Assembly (NCBI GenBank): GCA_944351345.1
Contig: CALVPO010000032.1
Coordinates: forward strand, 1 to 14,055
DNA: 14,055 nucleotides
Direction: 5' to 3'
DNA from: an uncultured Bacilli bacterium
GTDB lineage: Bacteria > Bacillota_I > Bacilli_A > RF39 > UBA660
Part shown: positions 7,228-14,050 of the stretch, piece after piece
Layout: each line of letters begins with the position of its first letter
Position numbering within the stretch: the first letter of the stretch is position 1
Notes under the pieces: model-generated
Database searches by the model: none
What the model was told of the DNA's origin: nothing
What the model saw: the letters and a program-made list of their open reading frames with translations, nothing else
Position numbers and translations under genes: made by a program

Positions 7228-8379
7228 TTATTCTCCAAATAATACTTTTTCTGATTTATATTGTCTTATTATATAATATATTACTATAACAACATATATT
7301 ATTGATGATATAAGGACGATTAAGATATTTAAATAATTAAAGTTTTTAGAGAATATATCCATTAGTAGTTGTACATAATTGGCAATAGGTATTAAGTAAT
7401 ATATCGTACTTATTTTAATACCAATTAAAGAGATCATCATAGGGATTATTGTTATAATACTTAAAACTTGTGATGATGATTGAGCTTCTTTATATGTTTT
7501 GGCAAATGATGTGATTGCTATAGATAAACCTGATATAAATAGAGAAGCTGAAATACAAGTAATGATTCCTATAATAATTGTTGTTATGTTTATTGAAAAA
7601 GTTATTGTTTTAAACATTTCAAATATTTCTGATGCTATTAGGATACTTCCTATTGTTAAAATTAAGCCAATTAGAGAAGCAATTATTCCTGTTATTACTG
7701 TTGCTAAATATTTTCCTATTATTAATTCACTAGATCTTACAGGAAATGTTAATAGAGTTTCTAAAGTACCATTTTCTTTTTCAACTGCTGTTGCTGAGGT
7801 GGCCATATTGGTACTGGTTAAGACAATTGACATTATTATATATGTAAATGATATTGAGAAAATTATTTCTAAAATGAAGTTTTCTCCTTCTAAGTCTTTT
7901 ATTTTATACTCAAAGTTATTATAAGCTTTGTCAACATCTATGTCTTCTCCTGTTAAATATAATTTTGCTAAATGGTTATTATAAGATTCTAAATAAGCGC
8001 TTACATAGTTTGATACATACATTCCTTCTTCAGAATCTTCGTTAGTATATATAGTATAAGTATTCTTGTCTTCATTATAATCAATATAACCTGAGACTTT
8101 TTCTTGTTTATAAGCTTTTTTCATTTCTTTTAATGTTTTATAATATTTAGGTTTTAGATTACATTCTTTTAGAATTGATGTTTCTGTTGTGTTTAGTTCA
8201 TAATTTATGGCAATATTATATGTTTCTTCTTGGGATTGGTTTTCATACATATATGAATATAAGAAAATCATCATTGGGATTAGAATAGGAAACACTAAGA
8301 GAGTAATTAAAGTTTTTCTGTCTCTTAAAATAGATCTTAATTCTTTTTTTATGGTTATTATAATACTATTTTTATTCAT
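7228..8379 (-). CDS. ABC-2 type transporter permease (NatB-like)
   Basis: Membrane subunit of an ABC exporter. It has 383 residues with six predicted membrane segments: one at about 22-42, then a roughly 120-residue polar extracytoplasmic domain (45-165), then five clustered at about 168-190, 220-250, 263-290, 303-330 and 348-371. The ABC-2 hallmark EKENGTLETLLTFPV (200-214) follows the second segment. This layout is typical of NatB (sodium exporter) and related drug or peptide exporters. The ATG overlaps the end of the ATPase gene by 8 bases and has AGGAGG at 8390-8385, so the two subunits are translationally coupled. The co-transcribed secreted peptidase suggests a peptide-related substrate, but nothing in the sequence fixes it. 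Confidence 0.85.
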   Translation of the reverse strand: MNKNSIIITIKKELRSILRDRKTLITLLVFPILIPMMIFLYSYMYENQSQEETYNIAINYELNTTETSILKECNLKPKYYKTLKEMKKAYKQEKVSGYIDYNEDKNTYTIYTNEDSEEGMYVSNYVSAYLESYNNHLAKLYLTGEDIDVDKAYNNFEYKIKDLEGENFILEIIFSISFTYIIMSIVLTSTNMATSATAVEKENGTLETLLTFPVRSSELIIGKYLATVITGIIASLIGLILTIGSILIASEIFEMFKTITFSINITTIIIGIITCISASLFISGLSIAITSFAKTYKEAQSSSQVLSIITIIPMMISLIGIKISTIYYLIPIANYVQLLMDIFSKNFNYLNILIVLISSIIYVVIVIYYIIRQYKSEKVLFGE

Positions 8380-9124
8380 TGTTACCTCCTACTAATTTAA
8401 AGAAACTATCTCTTAAGTTAGTTGTTTTAGTTTGCTTTTTTATTTCTTTTGGAGTGCCTGTTGCGATAATTTTTCCTTTATTTATCATTATTATTTTATC
8501 ACATATATTTTCGGCTTCTTCCATATAATGAGTTGAATATAATATGCATTTTCCTTCTTTACGCTCATCTTTTATAAAATCTAGTATTACTTGACTTGAA
8601 ACAACATCTAAGCCACTTGTAGCTTCATCTAATACATAATATTTGGGATTATGAATTAGGCATCTTGCTATAGATACTCTTTGATATTGGCCGGTTGATA
8701 AGTTTTCTATTTTTTGGTGTTGAAATGAATCTATATCAAACTTTTGAATAATTTTTTTTATTCTGCTTTTTAGTTCTTTATTAGGAACTTCATAATATTG
8801 TCCACACATACTTAGTAATTCATAAGGAGAAATATCTTTATATAATTTAGTATTACCTGATAAATAAGCTATTTTCTTTTTTATGTCAATAGCATTTTCT
8901 TTATAATTTTGATTATCTATACTAACACTTCCTGAGGTTGGTTCCATAATTCCTGCTATTATTCTTAAAAGTGTTGTTTTACCTGCTCCATTTGGGCCTA
9001 GGACTCCTATTATTTCTCCTTCTTTAGCGTTAAATGAAATATTATTATTGGCATAGAAAGATATTGTTTCTTTTTTGTTTTTTCTTTTTGTAAATTTTTT
9101 CTTTATATTTTTTACTTCTAGCAT
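8372..9124 (-). CDS. ABC transporter ATP-binding protein (NatA-like)
   Basis: The ATPase that powers the adjacent permease. It has 250 residues with all motifs in order: Walker A GPNGAGKTT (43-51), a Q-loop region reading SGNTKLYKDISP (89-100) in which the usual Gln is not evident (this pattern occurs in NatA-like ATPases), signature LSTGQ (142-146), Walker B YYVLDEATSGLD (162-173, Glu167 catalytic) and switch His199. First gene of the three-gene operon, read from an extended -10 promoter at 9161-9169. The start is ATG 9124-9122; the ribosome site is weak (AAAGAG about 8 bases upstream). The C-terminal 30 residues are a short lysine-rich tail. NatAB-type sodium export is one option; antimicrobial-peptide or drug export fits equally well. 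Confidence 0.9.
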   Translation of the reverse strand: MLEVKNIKKKFTKRKNKKETISFYANNNISFNAKEGEIIGVLGPNGAGKTTLLRIIAGIMEPTSGSVSIDNQNYKENAIDIKKKIAYLSGNTKLYKDISPYELLSMCGQYYEVPNKELKSRIKKIIQKFDIDSFQHQKIENLSTGQYQRVSIARCLIHNPKYYVLDEATSGLDVVSSQVILDFIKDERKEGKCILYSTHYMEEAENICDKIIMINKGKIIATGTPKEIKKQTKTTNLRDSFFKLVGGNNE

Positions 9125-9160
9125 AAAATCAGCTCTTTTCTATTTAGTTTTTTCTTTTAT

Positions 9161-9191
9161 ATTATAGCAAATTTTTTATATTTATTGTTGA
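9161..9191 (-). promoter_or_regulatory. Extended -10 promoter of the ABC/peptidase operon
   Basis: TGCTATAAT at 9169-9161 is a perfect extended -10. A weak -35-like TCAACA lies at 9191-9186 with a 19-base spacer, longer than ideal but tolerated with an extended -10. The predicted start near 9154 leaves a leader of about 30 bases. Confidence 0.6.
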
Positions 9192-9208
9192 TTTTTTAGT
9201 TAATTAAT

Positions 9209-9241
9209 AAAAAAACTAAATTATGTTAAAATAACTTAGTT
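9209..9241 (-). terminator. Terminator of the AAA_28-CYTH gene, overlapping its stop codon
   Basis: On the minus strand AACTAAGTTAT (9241-9231) pairs with ATAATTTAGTT (9224-9214) over 11 pairs (one G-T) with a 6-base loop, followed by five T. The left arm contains the final Asn codon and the TAA stop (9238-9236). Confidence 0.85.
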
Positions 9242-10369
9242 TAATTTTAGTAATTTTTTTGTTTTAGGTTGGGATATATTAATATTTTGATAACTACTAT
9301 CGTTTGTTATATCTTTAATTATATTTAGAAAATTAGGAATATCTACTTCTTGATTTTCTTTGGTTGCTTCTATTTCTAAGATAATATTAGGATTATTTGC
9401 AAATATATCTAATCTAAAGTATTGTTTATTGTAGATAAATACTATTCTTGTCTTTTTTACTTCTGATATTATAGAAGTAGTATTTAACATATTATAAAAT
9501 TCTTCTTTGGTTATTTTACTATCTTTTATAATCTCTTTTGTGCCATTTTTTGTTCTTCTTTGAATAGTACAATAGTAGTTTGCTCCTTCTTGATATGTTA
9601 TTTTTCTTAATCTTTTTTCGTAGTTATGATAATAATTTGGTTTTAAATAATATTGTTCTATATTAGTTGTTGTATGAGGATAAGTTGCTAGTAGTGATAA
9701 GTCTGATTTAATTGGATTAATTAAGAATTTTCTTTCTCTTCTAATAGATATAGGATTTCCTAAAAATTCTTGAATAGCTGTTAAACATTTTTCTAATTTT
9801 TCTTCAAAATTTCCTTCGTTATTAAAAACTTTTAGATAATTATGTCCTATCCAGGCATTCAATGTTTTTTTATCTAATTCTCTTGCTTCTTCTATAGTTT
9901 CTGTTCTGGCACTATTATTTTCTAAGGTATAATATTCTTCTTTACCGTCTGCTGCTGTTACTAAATGTAAGATCATATCATATCTATTTAGTAAAGATAT
10001 TCTTGTGTATCCGAATTCTTTTATTACTTCATTAAATTGTTCTTTAGTTATATATGCTTGATTATCTAGTGCTCCTCTATCACATATAATGATACATTTA
10101 GTATCTTTATCTAGTAATTTTATTGCTTGTTGATAGAAATTTTCTTTTCCTAACTGATAATTTAAAATTAGTTTTTGAAAATTTAATAGATCAATTTTAG
10201 AATTACCAAATGGTTTAATTCCACTATTGATTAATTCAGTTGCACTTTCTGGTATTATTATAACATAATATCCTAAGCTAGTTAATTCTTCTTCTATTTT
10301 ACTAATAGCAGTAGTTTTCCCGGCACAAGGTCCTCCTGTTAAGACTATTTTCCCATATAATTTTCCCAA
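9236..10369 (-). CDS. AAA_28 P-loop kinase-like domain fused to a CYTH domain (Ttd14-like)
   Basis: Two domains in 377 residues. The first (about 5-205) is an AAA_28/NadR-kinase-like P-loop domain: Walker A GGPCAGKT (12-19), Walker B CIIICDRG (92-99), then VTAADGKEEYYTLENNSART (137-156), a characteristic AAA_28 block. The second (about 210-345) resembles CYTH/triphosphate-tunnel enzymes: RRERKFL, then RLRKI, CTIQRRTK, FRLDIF and ILEIEATK, giving alternating charged strands. The first Glu of the EXEXK motif is Arg here. The start was chosen at TTG 10369-10367, which is 9 bases after AAAGGA (10384-10379); the ATG at 10378 directly touches that site. The gene follows nrtR by 72 bases and has an NrtR-type operator in front. 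The domain pair matches the Ttd14 family; the enzymatic activity is unknown. A nucleoside or ribosylnicotinamide kinase role is inference from the operator and the NadR-kinase relationship. Confidence 0.8.
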   Translation of the reverse strand: MGKLYGKIVLTGGPCAGKTTAISKIEEELTSLGYYVIIIPESATELINSGIKPFGNSKIDLLNFQKLILNYQLGKENFYQQAIKLLDKDTKCIIICDRGALDNQAYITKEQFNEVIKEFGYTRISLLNRYDMILHLVTAADGKEEYYTLENNSARTETIEEARELDKKTLNAWIGHNYLKVFNNEGNFEEKLEKCLTAIQEFLGNPISIRRERKFLINPIKSDLSLLATYPHTTTNIEQYYLKPNYYHNYEKRLRKITYQEGANYYCTIQRRTKNGTKEIIKDSKITKEEFYNMLNTTSIISEVKKTRIVFIYNKQYFRLDIFANNPNIILEIEATKENQEVDIPNFLNIIKDITNDSSYQNINISQPKTKKLLKLN

Positions 10370-10378
10370 TATAATCAT

Positions 10379-10384
10379 TCCTTT
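10379..10384 (-). promoter_or_regulatory. Ribosome binding site deciding the TTG start of the AAA_28-CYTH gene
   Basis: AAAGGA (10384-10379) is directly followed by ATG (10378-10376), with no spacer. It stands 9 bases before an in-frame TTG (10369-10367), which favours the TTG. Confidence 0.5.
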
Positions 10385-10389
10385 CTTAT

Positions 10390-10404
10390 GTGTATTTTTT
10401 ACAC
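10390..10404. promoter_or_regulatory. NrtR-type operator upstream of the AAA_28-CYTH gene
   Basis: Inverted repeat GTGTA-N5-TACAC (GTGTATTTTTTACAC on the plus strand), almost identical to the copy in the nrtR promoter. It lies just downstream of an AT-rich -10-like stretch (TATTAT/TATAAA at about 10418-10411, minus strand), so a bound repressor would cover the start of transcription. No good -35 was found for this promoter. Confidence 0.6.
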
Positions 10405-10419
10405 TTATTTATATAATAG

Positions 10420-10440
10420 AAAAATGTATTTATTATACAT
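10420..10440 (-). terminator. Weak terminator or attenuating hairpin after nrtR
   Basis: On the minus strand ATGTAT (10440-10435) pairs with ATACAT (10429-10424) around 5 bases, followed by TTTT. All but one pair per half are A-T, so it is weak. It begins 1 base after the nrtR stop. Read-through into the next gene is likely. It could instead be a degenerate third operator (TGTA-N7-TACA), but the arm spacing differs from the other two. Confidence 0.4.
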
Positions 10441-10441
10441 G

Positions 10442-11089
10442 TTATTTGAACTTATATGCTATAGCGGGTTTTTTTCCTTCGAATTTTATTTGTTTTGTCG
10501 TCGGTTCTATTATATTTTGAGTTAATAATTTTTTTCTAAAATTTCTTCTATCTAAATTTATACCCAAAATTGATTCATAAACTTTTTTTAGTTCTGGTAG
10601 AGTAAAATAATTTGGAAATAATGATTTTAAAATATTTGTTCGCATTATTAATTCTTTTAAATGAATTATGGCATCATCTAGTATTTCATTGTGATCATAA
10701 GCTAGATTGGGAATTTCTGTTATTGGAAACCAATTAGCATTATCAGTTTTTCTGGTTTTTCTTAAAATATTTACTTTATCTATATCTACAACACCTAAAT
10801 ATGATATACCTACCATTCTCATGATTGGAGAGCGATTTATTTTTCCGAAAACGTTGCATAAATTTAAATCTATGTTTTCAATACCTGATTTTTCTTTAAT
10901 TTCTCTTAAGGCTCCATCTTTTATTTCTTCATCATTGTATAATGCTCCTCCTACTAAGGCCCATTTACCATAATATGGTTCATTACTTCTTTTTATTAAT
11001 AATACTTTTATAATACCTTTTTCAATAGTAAAGATAGATGATATTACATGTATTCCTTGATTAAGATACTTAGGATTATTTTTTTCCAT
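10442..11089 (-). CDS. nrtR: NrtR-type Nudix/winged-helix regulator of NAD metabolism
   Basis: A transcriptional repressor family that senses ADP-ribose or related nucleotides through a Nudix-fold domain and controls NAD synthesis and salvage genes. With the start used here it has 215 residues: a Nudix-like domain at about 10-150 and a winged helix at about 157-215 (FTLPELKKVYESILGINLD, then RRNFRKKL, the NrtR hallmark). The Nudix box is near-complete at 48-70 (G48, E54, R62, E63, E66), but the second Glu of REXXEE is Lys67. This is consistent with ligand sensing rather than hydrolysis. The start is ATG 11089-11087 with AGGAGG at 11099-11094. An in-frame ATG at 11104 would encode that ribosome site and falls at about the predicted +1, so it was rejected. 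Expected to be autoregulated through the operator inside its own promoter. Confidence 0.88.
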   Translation of the reverse strand: MEKNNPKYLNQGIHVISSIFTIEKGIIKVLLIKRSNEPYYGKWALVGGALYNDEEIKDGALREIKEKSGIENIDLNLCNVFGKINRSPIMRMVGISYLGVVDIDKVNILRKTRKTDNANWFPITEIPNLAYDHNEILDDAIIHLKELIMRTNILKSLFPNYFTLPELKKVYESILGINLDRRNFRKKLLTQNIIEPTTKQIKFEGKKPAIAYKFK

Positions 11090-11093
11090 TATT

Positions 11094-11099
11094 CCTCCT
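11094..11099 (-). promoter_or_regulatory. Ribosome binding site deciding the nrtR start
   Basis: AGGAGG with a 4-base spacer to ATG 11089. Transcription predicted from about 11102 places it 3-8 bases into the mRNA, giving a very short leader. Confidence 0.65.
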
Positions 11100-11108
11100 T
11101 CCATTTAT

Positions 11109-11137
11109 ATTATATGTGTATTATTTACACTTGTCAA
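11109..11137 (-). promoter_or_regulatory. Perfect-consensus promoter of nrtR
   Basis: TTGACA (11137-11132), an exact 17-base spacer and TATAAT (11114-11109) make a full sigma-A consensus. The spacer is almost entirely the NrtR-type operator. Confidence 0.85.
11116..11130. promoter_or_regulatory. NrtR-type operator between the nrtR -35 and -10
   Basis: Inverted repeat GTGTA-N5-TACAC (GTGTATTATTTACAC on the plus strand). It fills the nrtR promoter spacer and ends one base before the -35 of the divergent methyltransferase promoter. Identity as the NrtR site is inferred from its position and from its recurrence upstream of the adjacent gene. Confidence 0.7.
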
Positions 11138-11159
11138 TACTTTTATTAAATTATATTAT
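11131..11159 (+). promoter_or_regulatory. Divergent promoter of the FkbM methyltransferase gene
   Basis: TTGTCA (11131-11136), a 17-base spacer and TATTAT (11154-11159), one mismatch from consensus in each element. Its -35 shares five bases with the nrtR -35 on the other strand and directly abuts the operator, so NrtR could affect it. The predicted start is near 11166, leaving a leader of about 50 bases. Confidence 0.6.
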
Positions 11160-11202
11160 TATGGATAAGAATATTTTTAAATTAAGATTCATAGGCTATT
11201 TT

Positions 11203-11208
11203 GGGAGG
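11203..11208 (+). promoter_or_regulatory. Ribosome binding site deciding the TTG start of the methyltransferase
   Basis: GGGAGG, 7 bases before TTG 11216. An upstream in-frame TTG at 11201 would place this site inside the coding sequence and has no site of its own. Confidence 0.65.
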
Positions 11209-11215
11209 AATTGAA

Positions 11216-12166
11216 TTGAATATTATTGATAATAATTTTAAGATGCTTAGTAATATTATAAAAAATAGTAGTTTAGAAGATATTTATCAAAATATAAGGA
11301 ATGGTTTTAATAGAATTGGTCCTGATATTCAAGAGGGGCTAGAGAATTATTTTGATAAGTTTCCTTATTGGGGAAAAATAAAAAGAAACAATGGAATATA
11401 CGAAGAATTATATTATAGGGCAAAGTCTCTTAAAGAACATATAGATGATTATGTATGGCTTTATGATAAACTTGGAGATTATAGATCTAAGAAACTTTTG
11501 TTTGCTATTTTGAATAATTGGTATCAATTTGACTTTGCTACTTTAAATACTAGTATAGAGAAAAATTATCCACATTATTTTGATTTAGATTTAGTTAAAT
11601 GTACTGAAAAAGAAGTTTTTGTTGATTTGGGAGCATATACTGGAGATACTGTTATAGATTATTTAAATTATTATGGAGCTGATAATTATAGTAAGATATA
11701 TTGTTATGAGATAACTGATGATAGTTTTTTAGTTCTTAAAAATAATCTTTGTTATTATCCTAATATTAACTTTGTGAAAAAGGCTGTTAGCAATGAAATT
11801 GGAAAGTTATATTTTTTAAAAAGTGAGGTTGATGATTCGGCTAATATGGTTACAGGTAGTGGTGATATAGAAATAGATTCTACTACAATAGATGAAGATA
11901 TTAAAGAATGTATTAGTATGATTAAGATGGATATTGAAGGATCTGAAGTTAAGGCATTAGAAGGGGCTAAGAGTCATATTATAAATGATCATCCAAAACT
12001 TCTTATTTCTGTATATCATAATCATGATGATTTGTGGAAAATTCCTAAGATGATTGAGGAGATGTGTTCTGGTTATAAGTTTTATTTAAGATACTATGGT
12101 AATAATATTTTTCCTACAGAGACAGTTTTAATTGCTATTTATGAAAATAAAGAAGATTTAATATAA
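11216..12166 (+). CDS. FkbM family SAM-dependent methyltransferase
   Basis: A 316-residue protein and the only plus-strand gene here. The C-terminal two thirds form a class I methyltransferase: SAM-binding VDLGAYTGDT at 136-145, acidic strand end CYEI (163-166), and the FkbM signature MIKMDIEGSEVKALEGA at 235-251, then ISVYHNHDDLW (264-274). FkbM enzymes are O-methyltransferases, often acting on sugars or polyketides and common near surface-glycan genes. The first 125 residues, polar and helix-rich with no signal peptide, match no domain I recognise; they may select the substrate. No glycan cluster is visible here, so the substrate is unknown. The TTG start is set by GGGAGG at 11203-11208. 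It is read from a promoter back-to-back with nrtR and ends in the bidirectional terminator shared with enolase. Confidence 0.85.
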   Translation: MNIIDNNFKMLSNIIKNSSLEDIYQNIRNGFNRIGPDIQEGLENYFDKFPYWGKIKRNNGIYEELYYRAKSLKEHIDDYVWLYDKLGDYRSKKLLFAILNNWYQFDFATLNTSIEKNYPHYFDLDLVKCTEKEVFVDLGAYTGDTVIDYLNYYGADNYSKIYCYEITDDSFLVLKNNLCYYPNINFVKKAVSNEIGKLYFLKSEVDDSANMVTGSGDIEIDSTTIDEDIKECISMIKMDIEGSEVKALEGAKSHIINDHPKLLISVYHNHDDLWKIPKMIEEMCSGYKFYLRYYGNNIFPTETVLIAIYENKEDLI

Positions 12167-12206
12167 AAAAACTGATAAATAGATGATTATCTAAATATCA
12201 GTTTTT
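12165..12206. terminator. Bidirectional terminator between methyltransferase and enolase
   Basis: ACTGATA (12171-12177) pairs with TATCAGT (12196-12202). After a 2-base mismatch on each side, TAGAT (12180-12184) pairs with ATCTA (12189-12193). There are five T on the right and an A-run (12165-12170) on the left, so it works for both converging genes. Confidence 0.85.
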
Positions 12207-12222
12207 ATATATATATATTATT

Positions 12223-13455
12223 TTATTCATTAGATTCTAAAATTTCTTCTATTCTTATTAATCTATTATATTTACATATTCTTTCAGTTCTAGACATTGA
12301 GCCTGTTTTTATTTGACCTAGATTAAGTCCTACTGCTAAATCTGAAATGGTTGTATCTTCTGTTTCTCCACTCCTATGAGATATTATTGTTTTATAACCA
12401 GCAAGTTTTGCTAGATTAATAGTTTCTAAAGTTTCTGTGAAAGTTCCTATTTGATTTGGTTTTATTAAAATTGTATTTCCAGCTTTATTATCTATTCCTT
12501 TTTGTAAATATTTTTTATTTGTTACAAATAAATCGTCTCCTACTATTTGAATTTTTTTACCTAGACGTGTTGTAATTAACTTAAAGCCTTCCCAATCATT
12601 TTCAGATAGTGGGTCTTCTATAGAGATTATTGGGTATTTGTTTATAAGTTTTTCATAATAATCTATTAGTTCTTTACTTGTTAATATTTTATTTTCACTT
12701 GATAAAGTATATTTATTATTTTGATATAGTTCACTTGCTGCTATATCTAGAGCTAAATAGATATCTTTTCCTGGTATATAGTTTGCTTTTTCTATTGCTT
12801 CTATTATTAATTCTAATGCTTCTTCGTTACTTTTTAAATTAGGGGCAAATCCACCTTCGTCTCCTACTGCTGTATTTAAATTTTTGTCTTTTAGAACTTT
12901 TTTTAGGGTGTGAAATACTTCTGATGCTATTCTAATTCTTTCTTTTATAGTATCTCTTTTTGGAATAATCATAAATTCTTGAAAATCTAATTGATTGTCA
13001 GCATGAGCTCCTCCATTAATTATATTTATCATAGGAATTGGTAGTTTTTTTCCATTTCCTACATATTCATATAATTCTTTGTTATTATTTTTGGCACTAG
13101 CTTTTAGATTGGCTAAGGAAATTCCTAAAATTGCATTAGCACCTAAGTTTGATTTATTTTCTGTTCCATCTAGTTTAATCATAATTTCATCTATTTCTTT
13201 TTGGTTTTCAGATTCCATACCAATTAAAGCACTTTTTAGTGGTCCATTAATATTACTAATAGCTTTTTGTACTCCTTTACCTAAATAACGACATTCTTTG
13301 TCTCTTAGTTCTAGTGCTTCTCTTTGGCCTGTTGATGCTCCACTAGGGACAGCTGCTCTACCTATTATTCCATTTTCTAATATTACATCAACTTCTACTG
13401 TAGGATTACCTCGTGAGTCTAATATTTCTCTTCCAATAATATTTTTTATTTTCAT
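12223..13455 (-). CDS. eno: Enolase (phosphopyruvate hydratase)
   Basis: Converts 2-phosphoglycerate to phosphoenolpyruvate in glycolysis. It has 410 residues, about 20 shorter than the usual bacterial enolase, mainly because the C-terminal tail stops at RIEEILESNE. All functional positions are visible: the SGASTG loop (38-43), H151 in GGAHADN, Glu200 in GDEGGF (proton transfer), magnesium ligands Asp237, Glu280 (SIEDP) and Asp307 (GDDLF), catalytic Lys332 in ILIKPNQIGT, and SHRSGETED (359-367). The start ATG has AAAGGAG (13468-13462) with a 6-base spacer. It has its own promoter and terminators on both sides, so it is a single-gene unit rather than part of the gap-pgk-tpi-gpm cluster seen in many Firmicutes. 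Confidence 0.97.
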   Translation of the reverse strand: MKIKNIIGREILDSRGNPTVEVDVILENGIIGRAAVPSGASTGQREALELRDKECRYLGKGVQKAISNINGPLKSALIGMESENQKEIDEIMIKLDGTENKSNLGANAILGISLANLKASAKNNNKELYEYVGNGKKLPIPMINIINGGAHADNQLDFQEFMIIPKRDTIKERIRIASEVFHTLKKVLKDKNLNTAVGDEGGFAPNLKSNEEALELIIEAIEKANYIPGKDIYLALDIAASELYQNNKYTLSSENKILTSKELIDYYEKLINKYPIISIEDPLSENDWEGFKLITTRLGKKIQIVGDDLFVTNKKYLQKGIDNKAGNTILIKPNQIGTFTETLETINLAKLAGYKTIISHRSGETEDTTISDLAVGLNLGQIKTGSMSRTERICKYNRLIRIEEILESNE

Positions 13456-13495
13456 ACCTGTCTCCTTTATTTTTATTATTGGAATTTTTATTTAA

Positions 13496-13501
13496 ATTAT
13501 A
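13496..13501 (-). promoter_or_regulatory. -10 element of the enolase promoter
   Basis: A perfect TATAAT lies 40 bases before the enolase ATG. At 17 bases upstream the -35 is only TTTATT (13524-13519), and no extended -10 is present, so strength cannot be judged. Confidence 0.5.
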
Positions 13502-13521
13502 CTTTTTATTTTTATTCAAAT

Positions 13522-13549
13522 AAAAAAGCTATTTTCTTATTTATAGCTT
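13522..13549 (-). terminator. Terminator of the small P-loop gene, overlapping its stop
   Basis: On the minus strand AAGCTAT (13549-13543) pairs with ATAGCTT (13532-13526) around a 10-base loop, followed by T residues (13527-13522). The left arm includes the last sense codons and the first base of the TAA stop (13543-13541). Confidence 0.75.
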
Positions 13550-14050
13550 ATTTTCTATTAATTTAATATTTTTCTGTTTTAAATAATCCTCTATAGTTTG
13601 GTTATCTGTTAAAACTATTTTTTGAGCATTTAAACTTTTAAAATATTTCATTTTATCATCATACTGTGCTAATTTCCATTTAATATATTTCTCACTATTT
13701 CCTCTTGCTCTATATCTTTTAATATAGTTTTTTAAGCTATCTTTTGATGGATAACATAAAATAAAATCTATTTCGTTATTTATATATTCTTTTATAATGT
13801 CTTCTCTATCCCAAACTAAAATAATATCATATTTCTTTTGGGCTTTTTTTATAGCATTTATATAGTTTTGAGGCCAAAAGGGATTAGTTTTTCTTTCTTC
13901 ACCTTTCCGTTTTTCAAATGGAATATGAAGCATATTACTATCATCATATACAAATTCTGCGGCATCTAAATCTATTCCGTTTTTATATTTGCTTGCCAAT
14001 GTTGTTTTTCCTATTCCTGAAAACCCAGCGATTACTATTCTCTTGCTCAT
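13541..14050 (-). CDS. Small P-loop NTPase, putative nucleotide kinase
   Basis: A 169-residue cytoplasmic P-loop protein. Walker A is GFSGIGKT at 9-16. IDLDAAEF (26-33) resembles the acidic substrate-side segment of adenylate/dNMP kinase-like folds. YDIILVWDRED (74-84) could be the Walker B strand, and RYRARGN (112-118) plus nearby Lys/Arg residues resemble a LID region. NPFWPQNYI (56-64) is a distinctive block. I recognise the general type (short kinase-like ATPases found in gut Firmicutes and some phages) but not a named function. The ATG is 5 bases from the window edge, so its ribosome site and promoter are unseen, and an upstream start cannot be excluded. It ends in its own terminator, separate from enolase. 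Confidence 0.7.
   Translation of the reverse strand: MSKRIVIAGFSGIGKTTLASKYKNGIDLDAAEFVYDDSNMLHIPFEKRKGEERKTNPFWPQNYINAIKKAQKKYDIILVWDREDIIKEYINNEIDFILCYPSKDSLKNYIKRYRARGNSEKYIKWKLAQYDDKMKYFKSLNAQKIVLTDNQTIEDYLKQKNIKLIENKL

Noticed and set aside
10424..10440. Third NrtR operator (ATGTAT-N5-ATACAT)
   Set aside because: The arms differ from GTGTA/TACAC and the TGTA-TACA spacing is 7 rather than 5. It directly follows the nrtR stop and is trailed by T residues, so a weak terminator is the simpler reading.
11090..11104. Upstream ATG (11104) as the nrtR start
   Set aside because: It falls at about the predicted transcription start, encodes the AGGAGG site itself, and has no site of its own.
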